Assembly: GCF_000701505.1 (NCBI RefSeq)
Contig: NZ_JNJB01000007.1
Span: 85,302 to 149,301, forward strand
Direction of reading: 5' to 3'
Length of the DNA: 64,000 bases
Source of the DNA: Dyadobacter crusticola DSM 16708
Lineage (GTDB): Bacteria > Bacteroidota > Bacteroidia > Cytophagales > Spirosomataceae
Of the stretch, positions 55,199 to 64,000 are shown piece after piece. Position 1 is the stretch's first letter. The number at the start of each line of letters is the position of its first letter. The notes below the pieces were generated by a model. The model was given only the letters and a program-made list of their open reading frames with translations. It had not been told where the DNA came from and ran no database searches. The position numbers were made by a program, and so were the translations under genes.

Positions 55199-55619
55199 GG
55201 ACTTTTGAGATTGAGCTTTACTTTAATAACAGACTTTTGGCATACGGGCGGGATTTAGGTGAACAATGATCATGTTTAGGAATAGTCAATATCTGATTGA
55301 AATACTTGTATTTAATCTTGATTAATTCATATAGGATTTGAGACGCACCAAGTGCCTCATTACGAGTTCCATTAAGAAAGTTGAAGAGAGTTGGGTTTTC
55401 TGAAATAGGAATACTTTAAGAACAAACTGGCTTTGGTAGTACAAAAAGCCAACATTTAATTCTCAAAGTAATATTTCTGCAATAGTAGAATGATTACCAG
55501 TATCGACTGTCCTGCTCTGTCTGGTTTTAAGAAAGATTTAATTTTCTTGGTTTTTGTAGGACAGAATAAATAAAAAGCACCCGGGGTGCCCAGGTGCTTG
55601 CATTGGGGAAGGTAGAAAG
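55199..55619. other. 421-base intergenic region before susC
   Basis: Contains the terminator of the DUF1501 gene (55572-55599) and the susC promoter region. At 55507-55564 CTGTCCT and AGGACAG arms enclose an AAGAAA/TTTCTT inner stem. The 14-mer CCTGCTCTGTCTGG (55511-55524) nearly recurs at 59670-59683 before the DUF1549 gene. No coding frame is seen. Confidence 0.5.
55572..55599 (-). terminator. Terminator of the DUF1501 gene
   Basis: GGTGCTT and AAGCACC pair around a GC-rich loop that can itself fold. On the minus strand TTTTTATTT follows, about 20-50 bases after the DUF1501 stop. Confidence 0.8.
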
Positions 55620-57041
55620 TCAGCTTAGCAGCTCCATTACAGCTTTGCCTTTTCCGTCGGGTGTTGTATAAAACGGGCGTTTCTCGACTTCATACTGCGT
55701 ATCTTCTGCAATGCCGAGTGCGTGGTAAATGGTCTGGTGAACCCCATCGATCTTGATCGGATTCTCTATGGTTTTGCAGGGGCGCTCGTCGGCAGTTTTG
55801 CCGTAAACGAACCCTTTTTTGATACCGCCTCCAAACATCAGCATGGAGCAACCGTCAGTGAAATGCCGGTGCATTCCATAAAATTTAATATCCGAAAGAA
55901 TGTCTGGCTGGGCTACTTGTTCCAATACCTTGGCATCTGGCCGGCCTTCTACCATCATATCGCGGCTGAATTCACTCGCCAGAACTACCATGGTGCGGTC
56001 CAGCAAGCCTTTTTCATCCAGGTCTTTGATCAGCTGCGCAATAGGTCCGTCGATTTGCTTTTTCATTTCTTCCAATCTGGTGTGGCCGTTTTCGTGCGTG
56101 TCCCAGCCTTTAAACGGTTCATATTCGGTTGTTACGCTGATAAACCGCGCGCCTTGTTCCGTCAGTCGGCGCGCCAGCAGGCAGCCTAGCCCGAACTTTC
56201 CTGTGTTATAGATATCGTAGCTCTTTTTAGGTTCTGTACTCAGATCAAATGCTTTCGACTCCGGTGAATTGAGCAGCGCGTAAGCTTGTTCCATGGAACG
56301 TTTCAGGGATTCGCGCTGGTAATCGCTGCCGAATTCCCCTATCGGACTGTTATTGATCAGTTCATTGTAAAGCTGGTTTCTTCGCTCAAACCGTTTTGCA
56401 TCCATTCCAACGGGCGGGCGAACGCTTTCAAGCCCCTGGCTCGGATCCGGAATGAAGAATGGACCGAACTCATTTCCCAAAAATCCGGCGGTATGAAAAG
56501 CTTTCAGCTCTTCTGCTTCACCTACCGTGAACCGCTGACCGATATCCACGAACGCAGGAATCACCGGATTTTTTGGCCCGAGTTCCTTCGCAATCCACGA
56601 ACCAATGTGCGGCGCGGCTACGGTTTGCGGCGGCTCGTAGCAGGTATGCCAATGGTACTGGTGTCGTGAATGCAGAATGTGTCCCATATCCGCGGCCACA
56701 TAAGACCGGATCAATGTGCCTTTGTCCATTACATTTCCAATGGACTGCAAACCTTCGGAAAAGTGAATTCCATCGAGCTTTGTAGGCAGCGACTTAAAAG
56801 TACTCAGTACCCGGTTGCCTTCCATATCCTTCTCAAAAGGCGTGTAAAGCTTCGGGTCAAACGTCTCGGTATGCGCCATTCCTCCCGCCATCCAGAGAAG
56901 GATCACGGTATCTGCCGAGGAGTTTGACTTGCTTTTACAGGAAGAAAGCAGGTTTGAAACGGGAGCTCCTGCCGCTAATGCAGCAAGTGTTGCAGCACTC
57001 GCATGTTGCAAAAACTCCCTCCTATTCCATTTGCCTTGCAT
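55620..57041 (-). CDS. DUF1501 domain protein (alkaline-phosphatase-like fold), Tat-exported
   Basis: 473 residues. Tat-like start NRREFLQHASAATLAALAAG. The chain has the DUF1501 pattern of the sulfatase/phosphatase superfamily: TVILLWMAGGMAHTETFDPK, RSYVAADMGHILHSRHQYHW, GWDTHENGHTRLEEMKKQID, VVLASEFSRD and GVHQTIYHALGI. Several His and Asp residues sit where metals bind in related folds, but the classical sulfatase nucleophile motif is absent. Function is unknown. In Planctomycetes DUF1501 genes sit beside DUF1549/DUF1553 genes, as here (182 bases downstream of that gene). It ends with a terminator. Confidence 0.9.
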   Translation of the reverse strand: MQGKWNRREFLQHASAATLAALAAGAPVSNLLSSCKSKSNSSADTVILLWMAGGMAHTETFDPKLYTPFEKDMEGNRVLSTFKSLPTKLDGIHFSEGLQSIGNVMDKGTLIRSYVAADMGHILHSRHQYHWHTCYEPPQTVAAPHIGSWIAKELGPKNPVIPAFVDIGQRFTVGEAEELKAFHTAGFLGNEFGPFFIPDPSQGLESVRPPVGMDAKRFERRNQLYNELINNSPIGEFGSDYQRESLKRSMEQAYALLNSPESKAFDLSTEPKKSYDIYNTGKFGLGCLLARRLTEQGARFISVTTEYEPFKGWDTHENGHTRLEEMKKQIDGPIAQLIKDLDEKGLLDRTMVVLASEFSRDMMVEGRPDAKVLEQVAQPDILSDIKFYGMHRHFTDGCSMLMFGGGIKKGFVYGKTADERPCKTIENPIKIDGVHQTIYHALGIAEDTQYEVEKRPFYTTPDGKGKAVMELLS

Positions 57042-57223
57042 TGTTATTGTATTTAAACATTAATAATGAACGAATTATTAGAATTACGGTACTGTACATT
57101 CAATATTGCATACCTGTACTATATGTACTCAGAGTATCAGGTGCCAAATAATTTATATATGTATTTAAAGAATTATCAGGTGCATACTTATTATACTTTA
57201 AGTAAGTAAAATAAGTTGTTAGC
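57042..57223 (-). promoter_or_regulatory. AT-rich leader of DUF1501 with direct repeats
   Basis: TATCAGGTGC occurs twice (57135-57144 and 57174-57183), spaced 39 bases. Short GTAC repeats (GTACTGTAC; GTACTATATGTAC) lie closer to the gene. These look like regulatory sites, but no regulator is known. Confidence 0.35.
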
Positions 57224-59587
57224 TTAGTATATTAATTGAAACTCCGGTACCAGCGCGATTGCCCAGACTAAATCCTGAATTCCTTCTTCGCTAGGCGCTG
57301 GGCCGAGTATCTTTTTCGCTGCTGCGATCTCTCTGGGCAACGGTGTCCGGCCAAGTGCTTTCCGGTACAATGCTGTCACGAGCGAGTCGGAAGTCTGGTA
57401 CTTAGCTTTCCATTCTTTCGATCCGGATTTCAGGGTTTCCGTAAACTTGTTCCCATTGGTCAGTTCCAGCGCTTGCAGCAGATTAGCCTGCGAAGTGCGG
57501 CTCGTGCTCACGGTCTCGCGGTTTGGCCTGCCAAGCGAAGTAAGGAATGGATCGTTTTTCACAAAGGCAGCCCGGGCAAATGGAAGGCGCTCTTTGATAT
57601 TTTCTGGAAGCCGCTTGTACATAATGGCGGAGTCGGCATACATTGGTCTGAATGCCGTACTGATCGCGTCTGAAAACTGTTCTGCTGACAATCTCCGTCG
57701 CACCATTCCGGTGAACTTGAAATCGTTCGCCATGATATCGTCGGCTTCTTTCACAGAAGTTGACGGTAGCTGATATGTTTTGGAAGTAACAATGGTATAG
57801 ATCAGCTTCTTCATATCATACCCATTGGCGACGAAATCCGAAGCCAGCCAGTCGAGCAGATCTGCACTCCACGGTACATTGTCCATTACATCTACCGGCT
57901 CTACAATACCGCGCCCCAATAGCTGGGCCCACACGCGGTTTACTACTGTTCTGTACAGCCGACCGTCTTTGGGTTGAACCAGGTAATCTGCAAGCTGGCG
58001 CAGGCGCTTCTCGGTGGGTGCGTCCACGCTGATCTCACCCAGCTCAGGGAAAAGCATTTTAGTACCTGCGATTTTGCCGGTGGGCTTATCGCAGTGATTA
58101 ATTTCAAGAAGCGTATCTGCGAAAATGTTTGCGAATGCATAAGCGTCTGCAAGCTTCCAGTCGCTCACGAAGCTGTCGTGACAGGAGGCGCATTTCAGGT
58201 TAAGTCCAAGAAATACCTGAGATACATTCTGGGCGGCCTGCATTTCGGTGCGCTGGCTGGAATTGATCGTGCCCCTCCATTTGATACCTTTTATAAAACC
58301 TTCTGATTCCTTGTTCGGCCTGATCAGCTCTTTTACAAACCAGTTGTAAGGCTTGTTGTTCTGCAAAGAGCTGTAAAGCCATTTCGTGATATCAAACCGA
58401 CCGCCGGTGATGTAGCCGGTACCCGAGTAATCGTTGCGCAATGCATCGTTCCAGAACGACATCCAGTGTTGTGCGTAATCGTCATTGCGGCTCAGAAGCT
58501 CTCTTGCCAGTACTTCACGTTTGTCAGCCCTGGTATCTGCGATGAATGCGTCCACTTTCTCCGGTGGCGGTAACAATCCGATGATGTCGAGGTAAACACG
58601 GCGGATATAAAGGCGATCGTCTACGGCGGGCTTCCATGCTATGTTGTTCTTCTTGAAATAAGCATTTACAAACAAGTCAACAGGTTTGTTCAATTCCGCT
58701 GTCGGTGCCGGTACCGCAGGAGATCTGGGTTCGAGTGCGGCTATTCGATAAATGCTCTTCTGCTGTCCTTCGGGCCACAATGCACCTTTTTCAATCCAGA
58801 ATTTCAGGACATTCACTTCTCGCTCTGTGAGCCTTTTACCTTTGGTCGGCATTGCTTCCTTATCGCCTTTGGGCAGTGTAATGCGGCGTATGATCTCGCT
58901 TTTATCCGGGTGATTTGGCACCAGCACAGGCCCGCCTTCGCCTCCTTTCATAATTGCTTCCTTACTGTCGAGCCGCAGATCGCCTTTGGTTTTGGTTTCG
59001 CTGTGACAGCTGTAACAGTTGTGCGCGAGAATGGTGCGGACTTCCACATTCAGGTTTTGTACCTGCTCGGGACTTAATGCGCCGTTGTTGGTCAATACAA
59101 AATCGGCTTCTTCGGTACCGGCGGGTTCCCGGGTGTCGGAGGATGGTAACACGCTTGACAAGTAGTCATCGCCATGGGTAAGCATTGCGCCGTAATGTCC
59201 TGCGAAGGACACACCGAAAACAGTAACAAACAGCAGGGAGCGGAAAACCGAGCGGCTTCTGGATCTTAATGCAAACGTTGCTGCAACTGCAAGCGCCATT
59301 GTTGCAATACCCGACCACTTGTGGATTTCAAAGCTGGTACCACCTGCGTCTTCGGAGTCTGCCAGCAGTAACCCAAAAACAACAGCAAGCAGCGCACTAG
59401 CGGCGCCTACCCAGGTAACGATGGCGGTAGCATCGCGCAATGCAGCCGACTTGCGACGCCAGTCCATCAATTCAAGTAAAAGGGCAACGAGCAGCAATCC
59501 GATGGGAAAATGGACCATCAGCGGATGCAACCGCCCTAAAAACTGCCAGAGCCAGAATGTTTCGTTTGCTTGAAGTAACACAATCAA
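57224..59587 (-). CDS. DUF2231/cytochrome c/DUF1549/DUF1553 fusion protein
   Basis: 787 residues. The N-terminus has four membrane helices of the DUF2231 type (FLGRLHPLMVHFPIGLLLVA). Then a Planctomycete-type cytochrome C domain with NCYSCHSETKTKGDLRLDS (Cys191, Cys194, His195), the DUF1549 region (VDLFVNAYFKKNNIAWKP, YLDIIGLLPPPEKVDAF), a second haem-like CASCHD motif, and DUF1553 (VNRVWAQLLGRGIVEPVDV, FARAAFVKNDPFLTSLGRPN). The predicted role is periplasmic electron transfer or oxidation linked to carbohydrate breakdown. It likely shares a transcript with DUF1501. Confidence 0.92.
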   Translation of the reverse strand: MIVLLQANETFWLWQFLGRLHPLMVHFPIGLLLVALLLELMDWRRKSAALRDATAIVTWVGAASALLAVVFGLLLADSEDAGGTSFEIHKWSGIATMALAVAATFALRSRSRSVFRSLLFVTVFGVSFAGHYGAMLTHGDDYLSSVLPSSDTREPAGTEEADFVLTNNGALSPEQVQNLNVEVRTILAHNCYSCHSETKTKGDLRLDSKEAIMKGGEGGPVLVPNHPDKSEIIRRITLPKGDKEAMPTKGKRLTEREVNVLKFWIEKGALWPEGQQKSIYRIAALEPRSPAVPAPTAELNKPVDLFVNAYFKKNNIAWKPAVDDRLYIRRVYLDIIGLLPPPEKVDAFIADTRADKREVLARELLSRNDDYAQHWMSFWNDALRNDYSGTGYITGGRFDITKWLYSSLQNNKPYNWFVKELIRPNKESEGFIKGIKWRGTINSSQRTEMQAAQNVSQVFLGLNLKCASCHDSFVSDWKLADAYAFANIFADTLLEINHCDKPTGKIAGTKMLFPELGEISVDAPTEKRLRQLADYLVQPKDGRLYRTVVNRVWAQLLGRGIVEPVDVMDNVPWSADLLDWLASDFVANGYDMKKLIYTIVTSKTYQLPSTSVKEADDIMANDFKFTGMVRRRLSAEQFSDAISTAFRPMYADSAIMYKRLPENIKERLPFARAAFVKNDPFLTSLGRPNRETVSTSRTSQANLLQALELTNGNKFTETLKSGSKEWKAKYQTSDSLVTALYRKALGRTPLPREIAAAKKILGPAPSEEGIQDLVWAIALVPEFQLIY

Positions 59588-59838
59588 AAAGAATTAGGGG
59601 TTCAGGAATAATCGGGTGAAGCTTTTACCTAAAAAACACAATACTAGGGCGTTAATAACTTTGTTCCATCCTGTTCTGTCTTGTAAAGATATTATCCGAT
59701 GTAGTTAATGAATGAATTTTCAGATGTTTGGATTCCGTCAGCTTAGCACGAATATTATTAGTAAGATAACGGTTTGTTCTTAAATAAGTGATAATTTTTG
59801 AAGGATAAGCACATTTAACTTCTTATCCTTCAATCACA

Positions 59839-61353
59839 TCAGTATCCCGGATTCTGGGTCAGCTTTGCATTGATCAGGATCTGCGGTGCAGGGATCGGCA
59901 GCACGTACTCATTCTCGGTATACACATAATCAGTTGAGTTGAAAGGCACATTCCCCCGGTCGATAGTCGGTTTTGCTCTCTCGCGCGCACCGTGTGCATT
60001 CATGAAGGCAGCCCATTGTGCAGGAGTCATCGTTCTTTTCAGGTCAAACCAGCGGTGATTTTCAAAGGCAAGTTCCAGTCTGCGTTCTTTCAGCACCGCA
60101 GTCCTGAATGCAAGTTTGTCTAAACCTGTCAATGCAGCCAAACCTGCGCGTTTGCGAACCTGATTCACGTAATCATAAGCTTCCGCAGTCGGGCCGCTTT
60201 CTTCGTTCATCGCTTCCGCAAGCATGAGCAGCACATCAGCATAACGGATCACCGGCCAGTTGGTGTTGGTGCGACCGATGATGGTATGCGGGTAATTGTA
60301 TTTCGATACGTAAGGAACTGGATAAACTTTGCCGTCAAGTGTGAAGCTCGTTTTCAGTGAAATATCCTTTCGCAGGTCATCCTTTTCGTAAGCTTCAATA
60401 ATGTCGTTTGTGGGCGAATTCCGGCCGCCGTTCCCGCCGGCTGCATAACCGGTGACCGCGCCTTTGGACACCCGGGGGGCAAATACATACTGGAACGTAC
60501 TCCATTCACCCAGGTCATTATCGCCCTGGTACTGGATCTCGAAAATGGATTCGACGCCATTCTTTTTGGCAGGTGAGGGATCAAAGTTGTCGGCGTAATT
60601 TGCATTCAGCGCGTACCCCAGCGTGGTGACCTCTTTTAAAGTGGTTACCGCATCTGCGTACCTTTTCAGGGTAAGATACGATTTGCCTAAAAGGCTCAAA
60701 GCGGCACCTTTGGTCACGCGGCCTTTATCCGCCGCATTCGGATACCTGGCAGGCAGTACGGCAGCAGCTTCTTTCAGGTCCTTTTCAACCTGGGCCCAAA
60801 CTTCTGCCTGCGGCGACCTGACAAGCTCAAATGCCGGATCGGGCGTGGCGAGTGTTGAAGTGACAATAACTACATCTCCAAAGTATTGAACCAGGTTAAA
60901 GTACAGGTACCCCCTTAGAAACTTCAATTGTCCCTCAATTTCCTTCCGCGGACCTTCTTCTATGGTCGCATTCGCCATTTTTTCCAGCGTAAGGTTAAGA
61001 TTGTAGAGCGTCGCGTAGTAGCTGTTCCAAAGGTTGGCGATTTCTCCATTGCCCGAGTTAACGGTACCAAATTCAAATGCTTCCCAACCGCCTGCGCCAC
61101 CGCGGTCCGACGGGTTCAGGTCGATTGTTGTGTTGTCTGTATAAAACTCCCCGAAGATGTAGCCGGTGTTGGTCAAACTCTGAACTTGTCCGTAAACGCC
61201 ATTTAATGCTTGCTTTACCTGCGCCTCGTTTTTGTAAAATATATCTACCCCCACTTTCGTCGGGTCTGTCTGGTTCAGGAAGTCTTCACTGCAGGAAGAT
61301 TGCAGTAACCCCAGCGCCACTATGCCTAGTATGATTTTGCTTTTCATTTCCAA
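59839..61353 (-). CDS. RagB/SusD family nutrient-uptake lipoprotein (pair 2)
   Basis: 504 residues. A lipobox (LGLLQSSCSEDF, Cys21) anchors it outside. SusD landmarks: LKFLRGYLYFNLVQYFGDVVI near residue 150 and VLKERRLELAFENHRWFDLKRT near 430. Partner of the partial SusC gene 5 bases upstream. The ligand is unknown. The 251-base gap to the DUF1549 gene contains a copy of the motif CCTGTTCTGTCTTG and no terminator I can see, so read-through into the oxidative genes is possible. Confidence 0.95.
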   Translation of the reverse strand: MEMKSKIILGIVALGLLQSSCSEDFLNQTDPTKVGVDIFYKNEAQVKQALNGVYGQVQSLTNTGYIFGEFYTDNTTIDLNPSDRGGAGGWEAFEFGTVNSGNGEIANLWNSYYATLYNLNLTLEKMANATIEEGPRKEIEGQLKFLRGYLYFNLVQYFGDVVIVTSTLATPDPAFELVRSPQAEVWAQVEKDLKEAAAVLPARYPNAADKGRVTKGAALSLLGKSYLTLKRYADAVTTLKEVTTLGYALNANYADNFDPSPAKKNGVESIFEIQYQGDNDLGEWSTFQYVFAPRVSKGAVTGYAAGGNGGRNSPTNDIIEAYEKDDLRKDISLKTSFTLDGKVYPVPYVSKYNYPHTIIGRTNTNWPVIRYADVLLMLAEAMNEESGPTAEAYDYVNQVRKRAGLAALTGLDKLAFRTAVLKERRLELAFENHRWFDLKRTMTPAQWAAFMNAHGARERAKPTIDRGNVPFNSTDYVYTENEYVLPIPAPQILINAKLTQNPGY

Positions 61354-61358
61354 TGTTT

Positions 61359-64000
61359 TTAAAAGTTCACTTTTATACCTGCGGAGTAGGTTCTCGGAAC
61401 CGGGTAGGACTCATCATCATTATTGAGCTCCGTTCCACCACGTACGCCGGCGTCAGGGTTATTTCCCGGATATTTCGTGATGAGGAACAAGTTGGCTGCA
61501 TTTACAAAAATCCGCGCATCGGACAATACTCCTTTCACTCTCGGGATCGTATAGCCGATGGTCACGTTTTTGATCCAGGTGTGAGTACCGTCGTACACGT
61601 AGCGTTCGCTGCTCTCTCGCGACCATTTAAAATAATCAGTACCACCTTGTGAATGCTTGTCGGCCGGATTCGGGCCGGGGTTTTGCGGTGATCTCCACCG
61701 GTCTTTGGCTTTTTCCAGTACATTGAAAACGCCATCCATATTCATTGTAGAAGCCTCGATGTTCCTGTAAATATCAAAATCGTAGGCGCCCATCAACAAT
61801 ACGCTGAAATCAAAACCCTTGTAATCTCCATTGACCGTCCAGGCCCAGTTAAACTTTGGATTGGGGTTTCCGATAATGGTCATATCCTTGGTGTCGTAGG
61901 AAACAATCCCGTCGGGGCCGCCGTCGGGTGCTCCGTGCAAATCCGCAAATATCATCGCACCTGGTACCGCACCTTCCTGCAATGGCGCTTTGTTAATCTC
62001 GTCCTGCGTATTGAAGATACCGAGCTTGCGATAGCCGAAAATCATTCCAATGGGCTGTCCAACCTGCTGGATATTGTAGCCGCCGTACTGGCTGCCCTGC
62101 AAAATGAAGTCGTTCTGGCCCCGGATTGCAAGTACTTTGTTCCGGTTGATGGTGAGGTTTGCATTGGTACGAAAGTTCACCTGGCCAACTCTGATCCGGT
62201 AATTAGCAGCAAATTCGAAACCCTGGTTCTGAACTTTTCCAAGGTTTTTCAGGGTAGATGTAAAACCGGATACTGCGGGAATGCTGTAACCAAGCAACAT
62301 ATCGTCGGTGATCTTCTTATAGTATTCCAATGTAAAAACGAGCTTGTTGTTAAATGTGGCCAGGTCAAGACCTATGTTCAGCTGGTTTGACTTTTCCCAC
62401 GAAAGTTCCGAGTTGGCAAAGCGGGTTACCGTTTTGCCGGAAGCCAGAGAATTGCCGAGCACGTAGTTGTTGATCCCCAGGAATGCGAGACTGGCGTAGT
62501 TACCATCATCACCTGCATTCTGTCCTACACCAAAATTGTTGTTGGCACTCACTGCGTAGCTATTGTTACCTGTCATACCCCAGCTTGCGCGAAGTTTAAG
62601 ATCGGTAAGCCAAGCAGCTTTTGGGATAAACCGTTCTTCGGAAAGTCTCCAACCGACAGACGCGGCTGGGAAGTTACCGAACTGGTGCCCTTCGCTGAAA
62701 CGCGAGCTGCCTTCGCGGCGGATGGAAGCTGAAAGCAGGTACTTGTCTTTGAATGAATAGTTTGCCCGCGCCATGTAACCAATCATCGTCCAGGTTCTTT
62801 CCATAGAATTGGACGAGCGGATCGTTGCATTGCCGAGGAACGGCGCCAGATCGTCGGGGAAAGTGTTACCACTTCCGTATAAACCTTTGACAGTTTCCTG
62901 CTGTGCGGTGTAGCCCAGCAATGCATCGAAGTGGTGGTTTTCGCCGATATTCAGATCGTAGGTAAGCAACTGGTCAGCGGCATAGTTGCGTAGTTCTTCC
63001 GAGTCGTCACGCTCCGTTGCGATCCGTGGAGGCGCTCCGTTGCTGCCGGTCGCAACAGGCAAGCCGATGGTGGAAGGCACAAACTCTTTGTACCTGTTGT
63101 AATTGATTTTCGCATTCAAAGAAGATCTGAATTTCAACCCCGGCAGTATGTTCAATTCAATATATCCATTGGAAAGCACGTCTGCGATGTTCCGGTCGCG
63201 GTTGATGTTTTTAAGCATGTACAAAGGGTTTGGAAAGCCGAAAACGTCGCCAACACCATTGTAATAGGGGATCAGCTCACCTTTCTCGTCATAAGCAGGA
63301 TAGCGCGGATCGGCGATCAGGGTGAGACCAACCTGCGCATTGCGACCATCGGTACTCGCCAGGCTGGACCTGGAATAGCTACCGGCAATGTTTACGCCCA
63401 TTGTAATGAACTTGTTTACATTGCCCATCAGGTTGGTACGTATGGAAGCGCGGTCATAATCGGTGTATTTCAATGCACCTGCTTCTTTGTAATAACCCGC
63501 TGAAATAACAGACTTTATGGGGCCAGAACCGGATGAAAGTGTTACGTTAACATCGGTGTATGGAGCATTGTTATGCAGGATCAGGTCAAACCAGTTGGTG
63601 GAATATTTGGTCTGTTCGGGGTACCGGAAGTCCATTGGAATTTCCTCGATGGTGGGGTTCCGCTTGTTAGCTAACAGAAATCTTCCTTCAAAAACCTCCT
63701 TTTTGAACTGGGCAAAATCTTGTCCGTTCAGTACCTTGGTCTTGCGCGACTCTGGTACATTCTGCACGCCGTAGTCGACCGATATGTTAAGTGAAGTCTT
63801 GCCTTCTTTGGCTGATTTGGTTGTGATCAAAACCACTCCATTCGAACCCCGCGCACCATAGATCGCCGTAGACGCAGCGTCTTTCAAGACGGATATTGTC
63901 TCAATGTCATTTGGATTGAGATTTTGTCCAGCCGAGATACCGACGGGAAAACCGTCTATTACGTACAAAGGATCGCTGCCTGCGCCAAGAGAGCTGATCC
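61359..64000 (-). CDS. SusC/RagA family TonB-dependent transporter (pair 2, partial)
   Basis: About 880 residues of the C-terminal part; the frame continues through base 64000 and the N-terminal part (signal peptide, carboxypeptidase-like domain, TonB box) is outside the window. The visible plug segment reads [18 protein letters not shown], then [19 protein letters not shown], and the barrel ends [17 protein letters not shown], all typical of SusC. The TTG at 63968 is internal, not the start. It forms a pair with the SusD gene 5 bases downstream. Confidence 0.95.
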   Translation of the reverse strand, partial: ISSLGAGSDPLYVIDGFPVGISAGQNLNPNDIETISVLKDAASTAIYGARGSNGVVLITTKSAKEGKTSLNISVDYGVQNVPESRKTKVLNGQDFAQFKKEVFEGRFLLANKRNPTIEEIPMDFRYPEQTKYSTNWFDLILHNNAPYTDVNVTLSSGSGPIKSVISAGYYKEAGALKYTDYDRASIRTNLMGNVNKFITMGVNIAGSYSRSSLASTDGRNAQVGLTLIADPRYPAYDEKGELIPYYNGVGDVFGFPNPLYMLKNINRDRNIADVLSNGYIELNILPGLKFRSSLNAKINYNRYKEFVPSTIGLPVATGSNGAPPRIATERDDSEELRNYAADQLLTYDLNIGENHHFDALLGYTAQQETVKGLYGSGNTFPDDLAPFLGNATIRSSNSMERTWTMIGYMARANYSFKDKYLLSASIRREGSSRFSEGHQFGNFPAASVGWRLSEERFIPKAAWLTDLKLRASWGMTGNNSYAVSANNNFGVGQNAGDDGNYASLAFLGINNYVLGNSLASGKTVTRFANSELSWEKSNQLNIGLDLATFNNKLVFTLEYYKKITDDMLLGYSIPAVSGFTSTLKNLGKVQNQGFEFAANYRIRVGQVNFRTNANLTINRNKVLAIRGQNDFILQGSQYGGYNIQQVGQPIGMIFGYRKLGIFNTQDEINKAPLQEGAVPGAMIFADLHGAPDGGPDGIVSYDTKDMTIIGNPNPKFNWAWTVNGDYKGFDFSVLLMGAYDFDIYRNIEASTMNMDGVFNVLEKAKDRWRSPQNPGPNPADKHSQGGTDYFKWSRESSERYVYDGTHTWIKNVTIGYTIPRVKGVLSDARIFVNAANLFLITKYPGNNPDAGVRGGTELNNDDESYPVPRTYSAGIKVNF

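Noticed and set aside
63968..63968. Start codon of the right-edge SusC
   Set aside because: The TTG codes for Leu within PLYVIDGFP; the frame continues to 64000, so the gene is partial.

Overview
The window looks like a chromosomal segment of a Bacteroidota bacterium of the order Cytophagales, most like Dyadobacter/Spirosomaceae. The evidence is two SusC/SusD pairs, a LytS/LytTR two-component pair, a fused trehalose synthase/phosphatase, the 'SHVIRAPL' type of PAS protein, Bacteroidota-type -7 boxes (TAnnTTTG), and no clear Shine-Dalgarno sites. Base composition is close to 50% G+C, but the glycosyltransferase block at 41.6-44.9 kb looks more AT-rich. The genus is inferred from gene content only. 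No rRNA, tRNA, prophage, IS element or CRISPR array was recognised.

Layout. 0-2.8 kb (-): two DUF3526-type ABC-2 permeases, the second cut by the left edge, behind a promoter whose -33 region lies inside a perfect 17-bp palindrome. 2.9-6.1 kb (+): pirin, a TauE/SafE permease and a Tat/lipoprotein SGNH hydrolase. 6.1-11.4 kb (-): an ABC-F ATPase, exonuclease III, an unknown secreted protein and a TPR protein. 11.7-14.4 kb (+): a multi-PAS/GAF protein with a phospho-acceptor-like helix but no kinase ATPase domain. 14.4-15.8 kb (-): a small envelope protein and a calcineurin-like phosphoesterase lipoprotein. 16.0-22.9 kb (+): a helical secreted protein, then a TetR regulator and a TolC/adaptor/RND efflux operon with matching palindromes in front of tetR and in front of the pump genes. 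22.9-25.3 kb (-): a small membrane protein and the LytTR/LytS pair. 25.5-29.3 kb: a LacI regulator, KDPG aldolase, a HigB/HigA-like toxin-antitoxin pair and two small proteins. 29.4-29.85 kb: a gene-free interval with a minus-strand terminator and strong RNA-like structure, a candidate non-coding RNA. 29.9-32.1 kb: trehalose-6-phosphate synthase/phosphatase.

32.6-37.1 kb (-): GntP-family permease, RidA, a D-threonine aldolase/D-serine dehydratase-like PLP enzyme and an M19 dipeptidase, which read as a D-amino-acid utilisation operon. 37.4-41.5 kb (+): gyrA and a TPR protein. 41.6-44.8 kb (-): two paralogous GT2 glycosyltransferases and a polytopic membrane protein. 45.2-64 kb, all on the minus strand: two tandem hydroxypyruvate-isomerase-like Tat proteins, a PVC-type haem-binding sugar-dehydrogenase-like protein, SusD, SusC, DUF1501, a DUF2231/cytochrome/DUF1549/DUF1553 protein, and a second SusD with a SusC that runs off the right edge. 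This combines Bacteroidota TonB-dependent import with secreted redox and hydrolytic proteins of the type expanded in Planctomycetes and Verrucomicrobia.

The least explained structure is intergenic. Three elements (4.8, 34.9 and 50 kb) begin next to a stop codon and consist of degenerate short tandem units on one side and their reverse complement on the other, around a unique core. Each could fold into a long hairpin in the transcript. A separate set of three near-identical hairpins lies between gntP and ridA.
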